Virus record (IMG/VR): IMGVR_UViG_3300044716_000844
Coordinates: 1-64,000 of that record
Length of the DNA: 64,000 bases
Source of the DNA: a virus
Reading direction: 5' to 3' (one strand)
Shown: positions 1 to 9,551 of the stretch, piece after piece
Layout: each line of letters starts with the position of its first letter
Numbering within the stretch: position 1 is the stretch's first letter
Made by a program: the position numbers and the translations under genes
Notes under the pieces: model-generated
Told to the model about the DNA's origin: nothing
Databases searched by the model: none
What the model saw: only the letters and a program-made list of their open reading frames with translations

Positions 1-2
1 AG

Positions 3-3000
3 GTGTTTAAGAAAAACGATCCTATCGGCCACTTCTTTACTGTTGACAGTTATCCAGTCGATGATACATCCACTACACTTCCATCAAATGCTATTCGCAC
101 AGAAAATATTCCTTCTTACACCGCAGCGGATGGAAATAAGTACTACTTAAGAGATGTTATTGATCTTCGTCCATACGCTTCAAACACTGCAGCGTATTCT
201 GAAACTGCATCAAGCGCCACATCTAACCCTAGCGCTACTGAAACGTTTGATAATCTCGAATTCCCGGCTCCAAGACAAAAGATCAATACTAAGTATTCTT
301 ATTACTTAAGCAGAAAAGATCTTCTTGTCATTGATCAGAATGGTGACTTTGAATTAGTAAAGGGTCGGCCAGCTGAGAACTCTTCATATCCGCCAGAGCC
401 AACAAAGGGCATGTTACTGGCGCGTTTAGATATTCCGCCGTTCCCAACTCTTGATACTAATAGCGCAAATAGAATTGGTAAACCTGAATATGGTATAACC
501 ATCTCGTCGAATCAAACCCGTCGCTATACCATGAAAGATATTGGTGATATTGATAAACGTATTTCGAATCTTGAATATTACACATCGCTGTCGCTTCTTG
601 AGAACAACGCAAAAGACTTCCTCGTTACTGACGCCTCTGGTGCTGATCGTTTTAAGAACGGTATCTTTGTAGATAATTTTAAGAATTTGATATTAGCTGA
701 TGTCAACGGGGGAGAGTTCGCCGCCGCTATTGACAGAACTCTCGATAATATAACTCCAAAGATTCGCCAGTATAATCTTAATCTAAAATATTCTACTGGA
801 ACAAATGTTACAAGATTTGGAACTAAAGCTGTAACGCTTAACAAGACTGATTACGTTCTCGAATCAGCTTCTCAGCCATATGGTACTGCGCTGAAAAACT
901 GCACAACCAGTTTCTATAACTATGTTGGTAAGATGCAAATCAACCCTGCATACGATACTGGACCTGACACCGTGCGTGCGCCAGCTGTTAATTTCGAAAC
1001 TGATTTAGCTACTCCATTCATTGAATTTACTCAAGCACTAAATCAATTTATACCTCTCACGACAACTCAGCGTACTCAGCTCACTAGAAGAGTTACTGAG
1101 ATCACCACAAGAGAACTTGAAGTTGGAGCAGGCGAAGCGACTACTGAAAATCTTGGCGATTTTGTTACTGATGTAAACTTCCTTCCTTATATGAGAAGCC
1201 GTGATATTCAGATCCGTGTTGTCAGCTTACGACCAAATACTCGATTCTACTTTTACTTTGATGGTGTTGACGTTAACAATAGTGTAGTAAACGGAGCTGA
1301 TGCTGATGCTGCCCAACTCGCAGCAGGTGTAGTTGTAGAACGCACACAAGCGTTTGACGGAAGTGCTAGAGTAATTCAATCTGATTCAGACGGTGTTCTA
1401 CGAGCAGTATTTAGACTTCCAGCAAATAGATTCTTTGTTGGTGACAGAAAGTTAGAGATCCTTGATGTTCCAGATATTGCTGATAAGGATGCTGCTACTT
1501 CCTATGCATCTACGAACTACAGCGCTTTCAACTTTGCCGTAACTAAGACGAGCTTGTCAACAACGACTATACCTCCTCAGTTTAGTATTGATACGACGGT
1601 CACCACAGAAACTCGTGCGAGAGGTTCTGATCCTCTTGCCCAAACCTTTATCATTGATCCAGATGCTTCGTCAGACACTAATGTCTATATTACTAAGCTC
1701 GATCTATACTTTGCAAAAAAGAGTAGAGCTGGTAAAGGTGTCGGTATTCAGATTCGTGAAGTACAAAATGGATTCCCAACAGGACCAGCTTTACCATTCG
1801 CATCTGTTTATCTGAATGCAAGCCAAGTAAATGCTCCGACCACCACTCCTGCTTCAAACGCGTTAACCGCAACTACGATAACATTTGAAGCGCCGGTTGC
1901 TCTGCGCACTGATATTGAATATGCGATTGTCATTGCGCCAGATGGTAACGATCCAGATTACTTAATGTGGATATCACGAACTGGTGAAAGAGACGTAGAC
2001 ACAAACGTTGCAGTTACTGCAGACTCAAATGCCGGTGTTCTATTTACTTCAACTAACGCTAGAACATGGACACCTTATCAAAATGAGAACTTAAAGTTTA
2101 CTCTTTATGCAGCAAGATTTAGTACTGCATCAGGCAGCGCTACATTAACAAATGATAATCATGAGTTCTTTACAATCTCTAATCTGACCGGTACATTTGC
2201 CGATGCAGAAGATGTGTTCATCCAGAAAGGTTCTTTCCTTACAGGTACGGTAACGCTTGTAGAAGGAAGCAGCATTGTATCTGGCACTGGTACAGCGTTT
2301 AGTACTGAGTACTTTGGTCGTAGCCATATTATTACGTTTAATGGTTCTACGTATCAAACGCTTAAGATTAAGACGATTAACAGTGATACACAAATTACGC
2401 TATTTGAGCCATCTCGTTACTCTGTTTCTGCTCTTGCTGCACACTACACATCACCAGTTGGAAAGCTTAGTTACTTCGATGCAAATGAACCTGCAAAAAT
2501 GATTCTCGAAGGATCTACTGCAGTGCCTTCAAACATTTTTGCCGCCGGAAATACTGTTCGTGGAGAAACCTCGGGCGCTACAGTCAGTGTGGTAAGTGTA
2601 GATGATTTAAATATTAGCTACATGCAGCCAATGATTAACAGAGCAAACTTCTCGAAGACTCGTACAACTCTTACTGCGAGTAAGTTGTACGATGGTGCTA
2701 CAACCGCATCACGTGACATATCCTTTAACGCTATTAACTACTTGACAAATGACTCGTATGTTATTCAAAGTAGAAGTAATAACACCGGTGTCGCCTCCTT
2801 TACTCTTACCGTAGATATGTTAAATACTTCTACTACAACAAGAGATACTTCTCCTCTCGTCAATCTAGATGCATCATCGGTTATGATTGGCGAATATATG
2901 GTGAACAACACTGCGACAGATAGTCTAGAAAGAATTGGCCTCGGTGATGCAGATTCTAAATATGTTTCAAGAATGATTCAACTCGCAGATGGTATGGACG

Positions 3001-3380
3001 CCGAAGATATTCGTGTTCTACTTGGTGCGTATAGACCAACTGGTACAGACATTCGTGTTTATGCAAAGTTCTTGTCTTCTACCGATTCGCGTAACTTTAA
3101 AGAAGTTGAATGGACGAGATTATACATCAAGCCTGAAACAGATTCAACTTCATCCTCTGTTAACCGCGAAGATTATCGTGAGTTTGAATATCAGCTTGGT
3201 ACTACTACACTTGGAAATGGTCTAGGCGCCTATCTGAATGGTGATACTATTAACTACAAAGATCCATCTGGCGCACTTTACACTAACTACAAATACTTTG
3301 CAGTTAAGATTGTACTTCTCGCGAACTCTTACAGCCTTGTACCTCGTCTGAAAGATCTCAGAGTATTGGCGTTGTCATAA
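3..3380 (+). CDS. DUF4815-type virion structural protein, probably 5'-truncated
   Basis: The frame is open from the left edge; the GTG at position 3 is only the first possible start and the true N-terminus probably lies outside the window. The segment around residues 190-225 (YYTSLSLLENNAKDF, then DRFKNGIFVDNFKN) resembles the DUF4815 proteins that marine T4-like phages encode among baseplate and fibre genes. The remainder is beta-rich, Thr/Ser/Asn-rich and without membrane segments, as in an elongated virion protein. The stop codon shares its last A with the next ATG, so translation of the small downstream gene is likely coupled. A baseplate or fibre-attachment role is inferred from family and position; the exact function is unknown. 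Confidence 0.7.
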   Translation: MFKKNDPIGHFFTVDSYPVDDTSTTLPSNAIRTENIPSYTAADGNKYYLRDVIDLRPYASNTAAYSETASSATSNPSATETFDNLEFPAPRQKINTKYSYYLSRKDLLVIDQNGDFELVKGRPAENSSYPPEPTKGMLLARLDIPPFPTLDTNSANRIGKPEYGITISSNQTRRYTMKDIGDIDKRISNLEYYTSLSLLENNAKDFLVTDASGADRFKNGIFVDNFKNLILADVNGGEFAAAIDRTLDNITPKIRQYNLNLKYSTGTNVTRFGTKAVTLNKTDYVLESASQPYGTALKNCTTSFYNYVGKMQINPAYDTGPDTVRAPAVNFETDLATPFIEFTQALNQFIPLTTTQRTQLTRRVTEITTRELEVGAGEATTENLGDFVTDVNFLPYMRSRDIQIRVVSLRPNTRFYFYFDGVDVNNSVVNGADADAAQLAAGVVVERTQAFDGSARVIQSDSDGVLRAVFRLPANRFFVGDRKLEILDVPDIADKDAATSYASTNYSAFNFAVTKTSLSTTTIPPQFSIDTTVTTETRARGSDPLAQTFIIDPDASSDTNVYITKLDLYFAKKSRAGKGVGIQIREVQNGFPTGPALPFASVYLNASQVNAPTTTPASNALTATTITFEAPVALRTDIEYAIVIAPDGNDPDYLMWISRTGERDVDTNVAVTADSNAGVLFTSTNARTWTPYQNENLKFTLYAARFSTASGSATLTNDNHEFFTISNLTGTFADAEDVFIQKGSFLTGTVTLVEGSSIVSGTGTAFSTEYFGRSHIITFNGSTYQTLKIKTINSDTQITLFEPSRYSVSALAAHYTSPVGKLSYFDANEPAKMILEGSTAVPSNIFAAGNTVRGETSGATVSVVSVDDLNISYMQPMINRANFSKTRTTLTASKLYDGATTASRDISFNAINYLTNDSYVIQSRSNNTGVASFTLTVDMLNTSTTTRDTSPLVNLDASSVMIGEYMVNNTATDSLERIGLGDADSKYVSRMIQLADGMDAEDIRVLLGAYRPTGTDIRVYAKFLSSTDSRNFKEVEWTRLYIKPETDSTSSSVNREDYREFEYQLGTTTLGNGLGAYLNGDTINYKDPSGALYTNYKYFAVKIVLLANSYSLVPRLKDLRVLALS

Positions 3381-3595
3381 TGCAAGAACACATTCAAACT
3401 GAAGAAAAAGACTATTCTCGCGACATTACTACGAGAGCTCTAATAAATACAAATAGAAGAGCTCTCGCAGAGCACAAACGAAAGAAAGAAGATACATTGC
3501 GTCTGGATAAACTTGAGCGTAATGTGCAGGACATAATGGCGATGATGTTAGACATTCGTCAAGCAGTACTAGAATTAGGAGCGAGTAAGCAGTAA
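3380..3595 (+). CDS. Small charged coiled-coil protein
   Basis: A 71-residue protein, rich in Lys, Arg and Glu, without Cys or a signal peptide. Residues 25-68 look like one long amphipathic helix (heptad-like LDKLERNVQDIMAMML). Its start overlaps the upstream stop by one base and its stop overlaps the start of the giant fibre gene by one base, so it is co-translated between two virion genes. It could be a trimerising linker or a fibre-assembly helper; neither is demonstrated. No named family is recognised. Confidence 0.65.
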   Translation: MQEHIQTEEKDYSRDITTRALINTNRRALAEHKRKKEDTLRLDKLERNVQDIMAMMLDIRQAVLELGASKQ

Positions 3596-6500
3596 TGGCA
3601 AAGGCACACATCTATTTGGCTGCAGGCGCAAACGTTGAGGCAACGGACACTTTCGCCTCATGGATTGACACCACAAACGCTCTTGTGTTTGATATGGGTA
3701 CGGTCGTACTTACGTCAGTAAGTCAACCTCAGCCGAACGTAACAGTTGGTGGATACACTACTGGTAATGCTCATCTTCAGGGCATCCTTTCTGCAAATAC
3801 GTTAGTTGCTTCGAATAACTTACGAGGCGGATCTGTAAGTATTCCGGGTGATCTAACTGTCGTTTCGAATACAATCTTCTCTGAATCGCCACTCGTTCGT
3901 ATCTCGGCTAACACCGATAACTTTACTGTGAACTCGAACAATACTACATTCACAAGTAACGTTGCGATTAACTCGTCTAAGACTGTTCTCATCTCTGCAG
4001 CAAATACCACGATTAACGCTGGTCAGTTGTTTGTACGCACAAACTCAGAATTTACAGGAACTCGTGTAGATATCGATGGCACTACCTTTGATGTTACATC
4101 AAACACTATTTTCACGTCAGCAACATTTAACGCAAACGCTGATGTAATTACTCTTGGCTTCAATGGAAGCGATGCGCTTACGGTTAACGCTGTATCAGAC
4201 TTCAATGCTAACGTAAACATTGATGGCGTACTATTCACTGTAACATCTACTAATACTACGATCGGTGATTCCGGCACCGATAAGTTCAACGTAATTGCTG
4301 AATCAATCTTCTCTGCAAATGCGACCTTTAACGGCGCTCTTGTTAACATTACGAGTGCTAACACTACCATCGGTGATGCTCCTGCAGATAGATTGAATGT
4401 GAATGCTGTATCAGACTTCAATGCTAACGTAAACATTGACGGCATTCTAACTCAGACTGCTAACGCAATATTCTCTGGTGCTCTTGTCAATATTACTTCA
4501 GCTAATACTACGATTGGTGATGCACCTACCGACGTATTAAACGTGAACGCGACGTCAGACTTCAATGCTAACGTAAACATTGATGGTATCCTCACCCAGA
4601 CAGCGAATGCCATCTTTAGTGGTGCTCTTGTCAATATTACTTCAGCTAATACTACGATTGGTGATGCACCTACTGATGCACTCAACGTTAACGCGGTATC
4701 TGACTTTAATGCAAACGTGAATGTCGACGGTATCTTTACTGTGGCAAACTCTGCTACCGTTTCAAATACCCTTACTGTTAACGTTCAAGCAAATACTGCA
4801 TCTCTTATGGTCAGAGATCTTACTGCCACGAGAATCCCGTACGTTGGAGTTGCTGGAGAAATCGTCGATAGCGCGAACGTAACGTTCTCTGGAACTAACC
4901 TAAACATCATTGGTACTGCGAATGTCACCTCAAATGCGAACGTTGGCGGAACATTCGGTGTAACCGGGGCTGCTACTCTGGCTAGCACACTTGCTGTCAC
5001 TGGAGTCGCTACATTTAGTTCAAACGCAGTATTTTCTGATAATGACTATATCGTTGTTGGTACAGGTGCTGATCTACAAATCTATCATGATGGATCACAT
5101 AGCTATATCACTGATGCAGGAACTGGCAATCTTAAGATCGATGCTTCTCAATTAGACATTCAAACATCTAACTCAACTGCCACTGAGACAATGGCAACGT
5201 TTGTTCGCGATGGCGCAGTAACACTGTTCCACGATAACACTGCAAGATTAGCTACAAGCGGTACTGGTGTTTCGGTTACAGGTACGCTCGGAGTGTCGAC
5301 GAACGCGACTGTTTCAGGTACCCTTAACGTCGCGGGTGTTACCACTCTAGCAAACACTACAGTGGGCGCAGCACCGACAGATGTATTCAACGTAAATGCT
5401 GTATCAGATTTTAATGCGAACGTAAACGTTGATGGTATCCTTACAGTAGTAAACTCAGCTACTATTTCGAATACTCTTACTGTTAACACTCAGGCGAACA
5501 CTGCGTCACTTATGGTTCGCGACCTTACTGCTACAAGAATTCCTTATGTTGGAGTAGGCGGCGAGATTGTCGACAGCGCTAACGTCACTTTCTCTGGAAC
5601 TAATCTAAACGTTATCGGTACGGCTAACGTTACGTCGAATGCAAATGTCGGCGGAACATTTGGTGTCACTGGTGCTGCTACTCTTGCAAGTACGTTAAGT
5701 GTTACCGGTACAACTTCTACCACAGCAATCAATGCGAGTGGTTTAGTGGATGTCACGAATGCGACAGATGCGACTTCAACCACAGCCGCTGCGCTTAAAA
5801 CCGCAGGTGGCCTTGCAGTAGCGAAAAAGTTATATGTTGGCGGTATAGTTGAAGCTTCTGCTAACGTAAATATTACGGGAACCGGAAATCGTATTTCTGC
5901 TCCTGATGCTGCAATTACAAATAACATGACTGTTGGCGGTACGGCTACTATTAATAACCTCACTGTGACTGGTACAACAATACTTAACACCGGCGATGCT
6001 CAGCTATCTCTTAACAACGCGACAACAGCTCACTCTACAGTCACAGATGACCTAACTCTTACAAATGCTACTATTATTGGTAGTGTTGTACCTGACGTAA
6101 ACAACTCATATGATATCGGTACTGGTTCTCTCAATTGGAAAACTGTTTACGCGAATAACGTAGTAGCTAACGTTGCATGGTCAAGTATTACAGACAAACC
6201 GGATCCGGTTGTAACTGTCACACTAACCGGCGACGTCCAAGGTACTGCTAGCGCTACGCTCACAGATCTTTCTAGCAATACGATAAGCATTTCAACCACC
6301 ATTCAACCTAACTCAGTTGCTCTTGGCACTGATACTACCGGTAACTATGTCGGCACTCTTTCTGTGACAACTCCTGGTGTTGCTAACGGATCAAGCGGAC
6401 TTACCTTCACAGGTGTTGCTGGTGAAGGTACTATTGCTGCAATCGCTCACGCGAATACTTCAACAGTTACGAACCTATCAGTAGATAACTCTGCTGGTAA

Positions 6501-9054
6501 TGTGCTACAAGACATATCACTTACCTTTGACGCGTTTGGCCACGTAACCGGTCGTACTATTACGTCAACCGATCTAGATCTGAGATACCCACAAACATCA
6601 TTCACAAACATTGCAGTAGCTGGTCAAAGTACAGTTATCTCTGATAGTTTGACAGATACCCTTACTCTTGTTGGTGCTGGAATTACGACTATCACCACAA
6701 ATGCTACGACCGATACTATCACTATCACTGCGACTGAAGCTGATACTCTTGCTTCAGTAACATCAAGAGGCAATACGACTACAAATAGCATTACTGTGAA
6801 TGATATAAACGCTAATAACGCTGTTATCTCAGGTGGTCTTACAGTATCAGGTGGTCTTACAGTATCAGGCGATCTTACCGTATCAGGTACTACGACATAT
6901 ATTAATACTCAAACTCTAAATGTTGGAGATAATATTGTTACGCTTAATGCTGATGTAACCGGTGCTCCTAACCAAAATGCTGGCGTTGAAATCGAGCGGG
7001 GCGATGCGAATAACGCCGTAGTACTTTGGAATGAAAGTACTGATCGTTGGACGTTCACTAACAATGGCGTCAACTACTTCAATATTCCAGTATCAAGCGA
7101 ATACGATAACTATACTTCTTGGACTATTCAAGACGGTGGCGCTAACACATACACTATCACTTCTGGCGATACTCTGCAGATTGCATCTGGTACGTATATC
7201 ACATCTCTCTTAGCAGCAGACGACATACTTACCATTAGCCACAACAACACGACTCGGTCAGATACTACATCTACAGCTTCGTCAACCTATGCTGGTACTT
7301 TCACAGCGGTTGATGGTGTTACAACGAACGCGACAGGCCATATCACCGCAGTTAACGTTAAGACTGTAACTCTTCCAGCTGGTACAAGCCTTACTACAAC
7401 TGCAGGTACCACAGCAGGTCCAGTTATTAACTCTTCGACCGGTACTGGAGTTACTATTCCTTCTGCTTCGAATACTGCGTCTGGTATCATCACAACCGCC
7501 GCGCAAAATATCGCAGGAGCAAAAACTTTTGAATCAACCATTATTGGTTCGATCAATGGCAATGCGAACACAGCAACAGCGCTTCAAACACCAAGATTTA
7601 TTAACGCTGTAAGTTTCAATGGTACTGCAAACGTTGAGATTAATACACTTCGCACCACAAGTGGTGCGAATATTATTGACGGCACAGCACAATCTCTGCC
7701 TGTTAACCATCTACAAGTTCGAGCCGCGAATACTGCACAAGATGTTCTTATCACAACTGCCGGATCTGACACAAACGTTAACCTTAGTGTTCAGACAAAG
7801 GGTACTGGTTCAATTGCTCTTGATACCGGCGTCGGAGCTGGTAACATCGATATAAAACCTGGTACCGGTACACTTCGTGTTTGGGATAATACTGCCACGA
7901 ACTGGCATTCAGTTGTAGTCGGCGAACTTGCTGCAAACAGAACCATTACACTTCCAGATGGCAACGTAACACTTCAAACCGGTACAATGGCAATCACTGG
8001 TGGTACTCTAGCTCAGTTTGCAGCTACTACCTCATCTGCGCTTGCTGGTGTTATTTCAGATGAAACTGGTACTGGATCATTAGTATTCAGCGCGTCACCA
8101 ACATTTACTGGAACACCTCTAGCTCCAACTGCAGCTGTAGGCACGAACACTACTCAGATCGCTACAACTGCCTTTGTGAACGCAGAGATTGCTAATGATA
8201 TTGTAACTAAGGCTAATATCGCGTCACCGACATTTACTGGAACACCTCTAGCTCCAACCGCAGCAGTCGGGACAAATACCACACAGATTGCTACTACTGC
8301 CTTTGTGAACGCAGAGATTGCTGCTGACATTGTAGTTAAGGCTGATGTTGCTTCTCCAACCTTTACCGGTGTAGTAACTGCTCCAAGATTAAGCCTAACT
8401 TCTACGACTGAGGCAAACACTACTTCAACTGGCCACGCTTTGCAAATTGGCCTTTTCGATAATATTCATCTCGTTATGGATAATAATGAGATTCAAGCAC
8501 GTTTAGACGACACTGCATCAACACTTAACTTAAATGTTGATGGTGGAAATGTTACAATTGGAGCCTCGACTTCTAATATCGATCTAAGAGGAACTACTCA
8601 AGCTCTCGATATTATCCCATCTGTTAACAATACTTACGATCTTGGTTCGCCTTTATCGCGTTGGGCAGTTATGTATGGTACTGCTACATCTGCACGTTAC
8701 GCCGACCTTGCAGAAAAGTATCTTGCTGATGATGAATACCCAGTAGGTACAGTAATGAGCGTTGGTGGAGAAGCCGAAGTAACAGCAGCTACACCTGAAA
8801 CTGCTCATTCAGTCATCGGTGTTGTTTCGGAAAACCCAGCTTATCTTATGAACGATGGCTTAGAAGGCGGCACCGCAATTGCACTTAAGGGTAGAGTTCC
8901 AGTCAAGATTATTGGAACCGTGAAAAAGGGAGACAGATTGACTCCATCCTCTGAGAAAGGTTTTGCAGAAGTTAATAATTCATCTGCTGCATGGACCTTT
9001 GCAATCGCGCTAGCAGATAGCGACAACGGCTTGGTGGAAGCGATTATTTTATGA
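3595..9054 (+). CDS. Giant repeat-built tail fibre-like protein (1,819 aa)
   Basis: A very long Asn/Thr/Ala/Val-rich beta protein of tail-fibre type. The N-terminus (about 1-60, including DTFASWIDTTN) looks like an attachment domain. Residues about 190-400 hold tandem units around DFNANVNIDG and NITSANTTIGDAP. Residues about 403-465 and 638-700 are a duplicated module starting SLMVRDLTATRIPYVGV. Near residue 1500 there are two PTFTGTPLAPTAAVGTNTTQ repeats, the well-known phage fibre repeat. The C-terminus from about residue 1680 (NNTYDLGSPLSRWAVMYGTA, then a YPVGTVMSVGG region) looks like a globular tip domain. No chaperone autoprotease motif was recognised. It ends in a 4-base ATGA overlap with the first gene of the modification island. 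Confidence 0.85.
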   Translation: MAKAHIYLAAGANVEATDTFASWIDTTNALVFDMGTVVLTSVSQPQPNVTVGGYTTGNAHLQGILSANTLVASNNLRGGSVSIPGDLTVVSNTIFSESPLVRISANTDNFTVNSNNTTFTSNVAINSSKTVLISAANTTINAGQLFVRTNSEFTGTRVDIDGTTFDVTSNTIFTSATFNANADVITLGFNGSDALTVNAVSDFNANVNIDGVLFTVTSTNTTIGDSGTDKFNVIAESIFSANATFNGALVNITSANTTIGDAPADRLNVNAVSDFNANVNIDGILTQTANAIFSGALVNITSANTTIGDAPTDVLNVNATSDFNANVNIDGILTQTANAIFSGALVNITSANTTIGDAPTDALNVNAVSDFNANVNVDGIFTVANSATVSNTLTVNVQANTASLMVRDLTATRIPYVGVAGEIVDSANVTFSGTNLNIIGTANVTSNANVGGTFGVTGAATLASTLAVTGVATFSSNAVFSDNDYIVVGTGADLQIYHDGSHSYITDAGTGNLKIDASQLDIQTSNSTATETMATFVRDGAVTLFHDNTARLATSGTGVSVTGTLGVSTNATVSGTLNVAGVTTLANTTVGAAPTDVFNVNAVSDFNANVNVDGILTVVNSATISNTLTVNTQANTASLMVRDLTATRIPYVGVGGEIVDSANVTFSGTNLNVIGTANVTSNANVGGTFGVTGAATLASTLSVTGTTSTTAINASGLVDVTNATDATSTTAAALKTAGGLAVAKKLYVGGIVEASANVNITGTGNRISAPDAAITNNMTVGGTATINNLTVTGTTILNTGDAQLSLNNATTAHSTVTDDLTLTNATIIGSVVPDVNNSYDIGTGSLNWKTVYANNVVANVAWSSITDKPDPVVTVTLTGDVQGTASATLTDLSSNTISISTTIQPNSVALGTDTTGNYVGTLSVTTPGVANGSSGLTFTGVAGEGTIAAIAHANTSTVTNLSVDNSAGNVLQDISLTFDAFGHVTGRTITSTDLDLRYPQTSFTNIAVAGQSTVISDSLTDTLTLVGAGITTITTNATTDTITITATEADTLASVTSRGNTTTNSITVNDINANNAVISGGLTVSGGLTVSGDLTVSGTTTYINTQTLNVGDNIVTLNADVTGAPNQNAGVEIERGDANNAVVLWNESTDRWTFTNNGVNYFNIPVSSEYDNYTSWTIQDGGANTYTITSGDTLQIASGTYITSLLAADDILTISHNNTTRSDTTSTASSTYAGTFTAVDGVTTNATGHITAVNVKTVTLPAGTSLTTTAGTTAGPVINSSTGTGVTIPSASNTASGIITTAAQNIAGAKTFESTIIGSINGNANTATALQTPRFINAVSFNGTANVEINTLRTTSGANIIDGTAQSLPVNHLQVRAANTAQDVLITTAGSDTNVNLSVQTKGTGSIALDTGVGAGNIDIKPGTGTLRVWDNTATNWHSVVVGELAANRTITLPDGNVTLQTGTMAITGGTLAQFAATTSSALAGVISDETGTGSLVFSASPTFTGTPLAPTAAVGTNTTQIATTAFVNAEIANDIVTKANIASPTFTGTPLAPTAAVGTNTTQIATTAFVNAEIAADIVVKADVASPTFTGVVTAPRLSLTSTTEANTTSTGHALQIGLFDNIHLVMDNNEIQARLDDTASTLNLNVDGGNVTIGASTSNIDLRGTTQALDIIPSVNNTYDLGSPLSRWAVMYGTATSARYADLAEKYLADDEYPVGTVMSVGGEAEVTAATPETAHSVIGVVSENPAYLMNDGLEGGTAIALKGRVPVKIIGTVKKGDRLTPSSEKGFAEVNNSSAAWTFAIALADSDNGLVEAIIL
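4477..4673 (+). repeat. 53-bp exact direct repeat within fibre gene
   Basis: Positions 4477-4529 and 4621-4673 are identical over 53 bases and lie 144 bases (48 codons) apart. They encode the GALVNITSANTTIGDAPT part of the fibre repeat. Flanking units at 4195, 4411, 4555 and 4699 start further copies of SDFNANVN, spaced 216, 144 and 144 bases. The spacing is always a multiple of three, so unit gain or loss would keep the frame. Confidence 0.9.
8092..8322 (+). repeat. Two tandem PTFTGTP-type fibre repeats, 129-bp period
   Basis: Two copies of the classic phage fibre repeat are encoded 129 bases (43 codons) apart. Bases 8101-8129 equal 8230-8258 and bases 8171-8193 equal 8300-8322, with synonymous differences in between. 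The protein unit is SPTFTGTPLAPTAAVGTNTTQ followed by IATTAFVNAEIA. Confidence 0.9.
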
Positions 9055-9551
9055 TAACAACTGATCAAGCGTATGGGTTCCTTTCCCATACGCTTCTATA
9101 TGAACAAAAGCTTGTAAAAGCTATTGATGCACAACACTTACAACATGATGTATTTAACTTCGGCGATCTTATTCGTCACAGAGCAAATGGCAGTTCAATC
9201 AAAGTTGAAGGTATGGAAAGATTCTCAACTGAGATCTTTAACCAAGGCCGATTATACGCCAAGTCTTACTTACATGACGGACCAGTCACGTGCCACATGT
9301 TCATTTCTCCTGCTGGATCACCATCCTTTCCAATGCATACCGACCCAGACCACGTCGTGATTCATTGCTGTGAAGGTATTAAGAGGATGCAGATAGTAGA
9401 TAGTACTATTGATATTCATCCTGGGTCGTACGTATATATACCATATAATACTCCGCACATAGCACTAAATGAATATGATGCTCTTACACTGAGTTTTGGA
9501 TTAGAGCGATTTTTGAAGGATAAGATGAATGAACTGGATGTTCTATCTTAA
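9051..9551 (+). CDS. JmjC/cupin-like Fe(II) oxygenase, first gene of the island
   Basis: A 166-residue single-domain protein. The H96-x-D98 pair (FPMHTDPDH) followed by G-S-Y-V-Y-I-P and P135-H136 is the metal-binding layout of cupin/JmjC-like Fe(II)- and 2-oxoglutarate-dependent hydroxylases. Such enzymes commonly hydroxylate amino-acid side chains in proteins. The start overlaps the fibre stop by four bases and the C-terminus overlaps the next gene by 23 bases, which places it at the head of a coupled chain with radical SAM enzymes. Hydroxylation of a phage virion protein is inferred. An inactive cupin used for binding is the alternative. Confidence 0.65.
   Translation: MITTDQAYGFLSHTLLYEQKLVKAIDAQHLQHDVFNFGDLIRHRANGSSIKVEGMERFSTEIFNQGRLYAKSYLHDGPVTCHMFISPAGSPSFPMHTDPDHVVIHCCEGIKRMQIVDSTIDIHPGSYVYIPYNTPHIALNEYDALTLSFGLERFLKDKMNELDVLS

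Noticed and set aside
4195-5720. Fibre repeats as a CRISPR array
   Set aside because: The repeats are in frame, encode fibre protein and lack short regular spacers.
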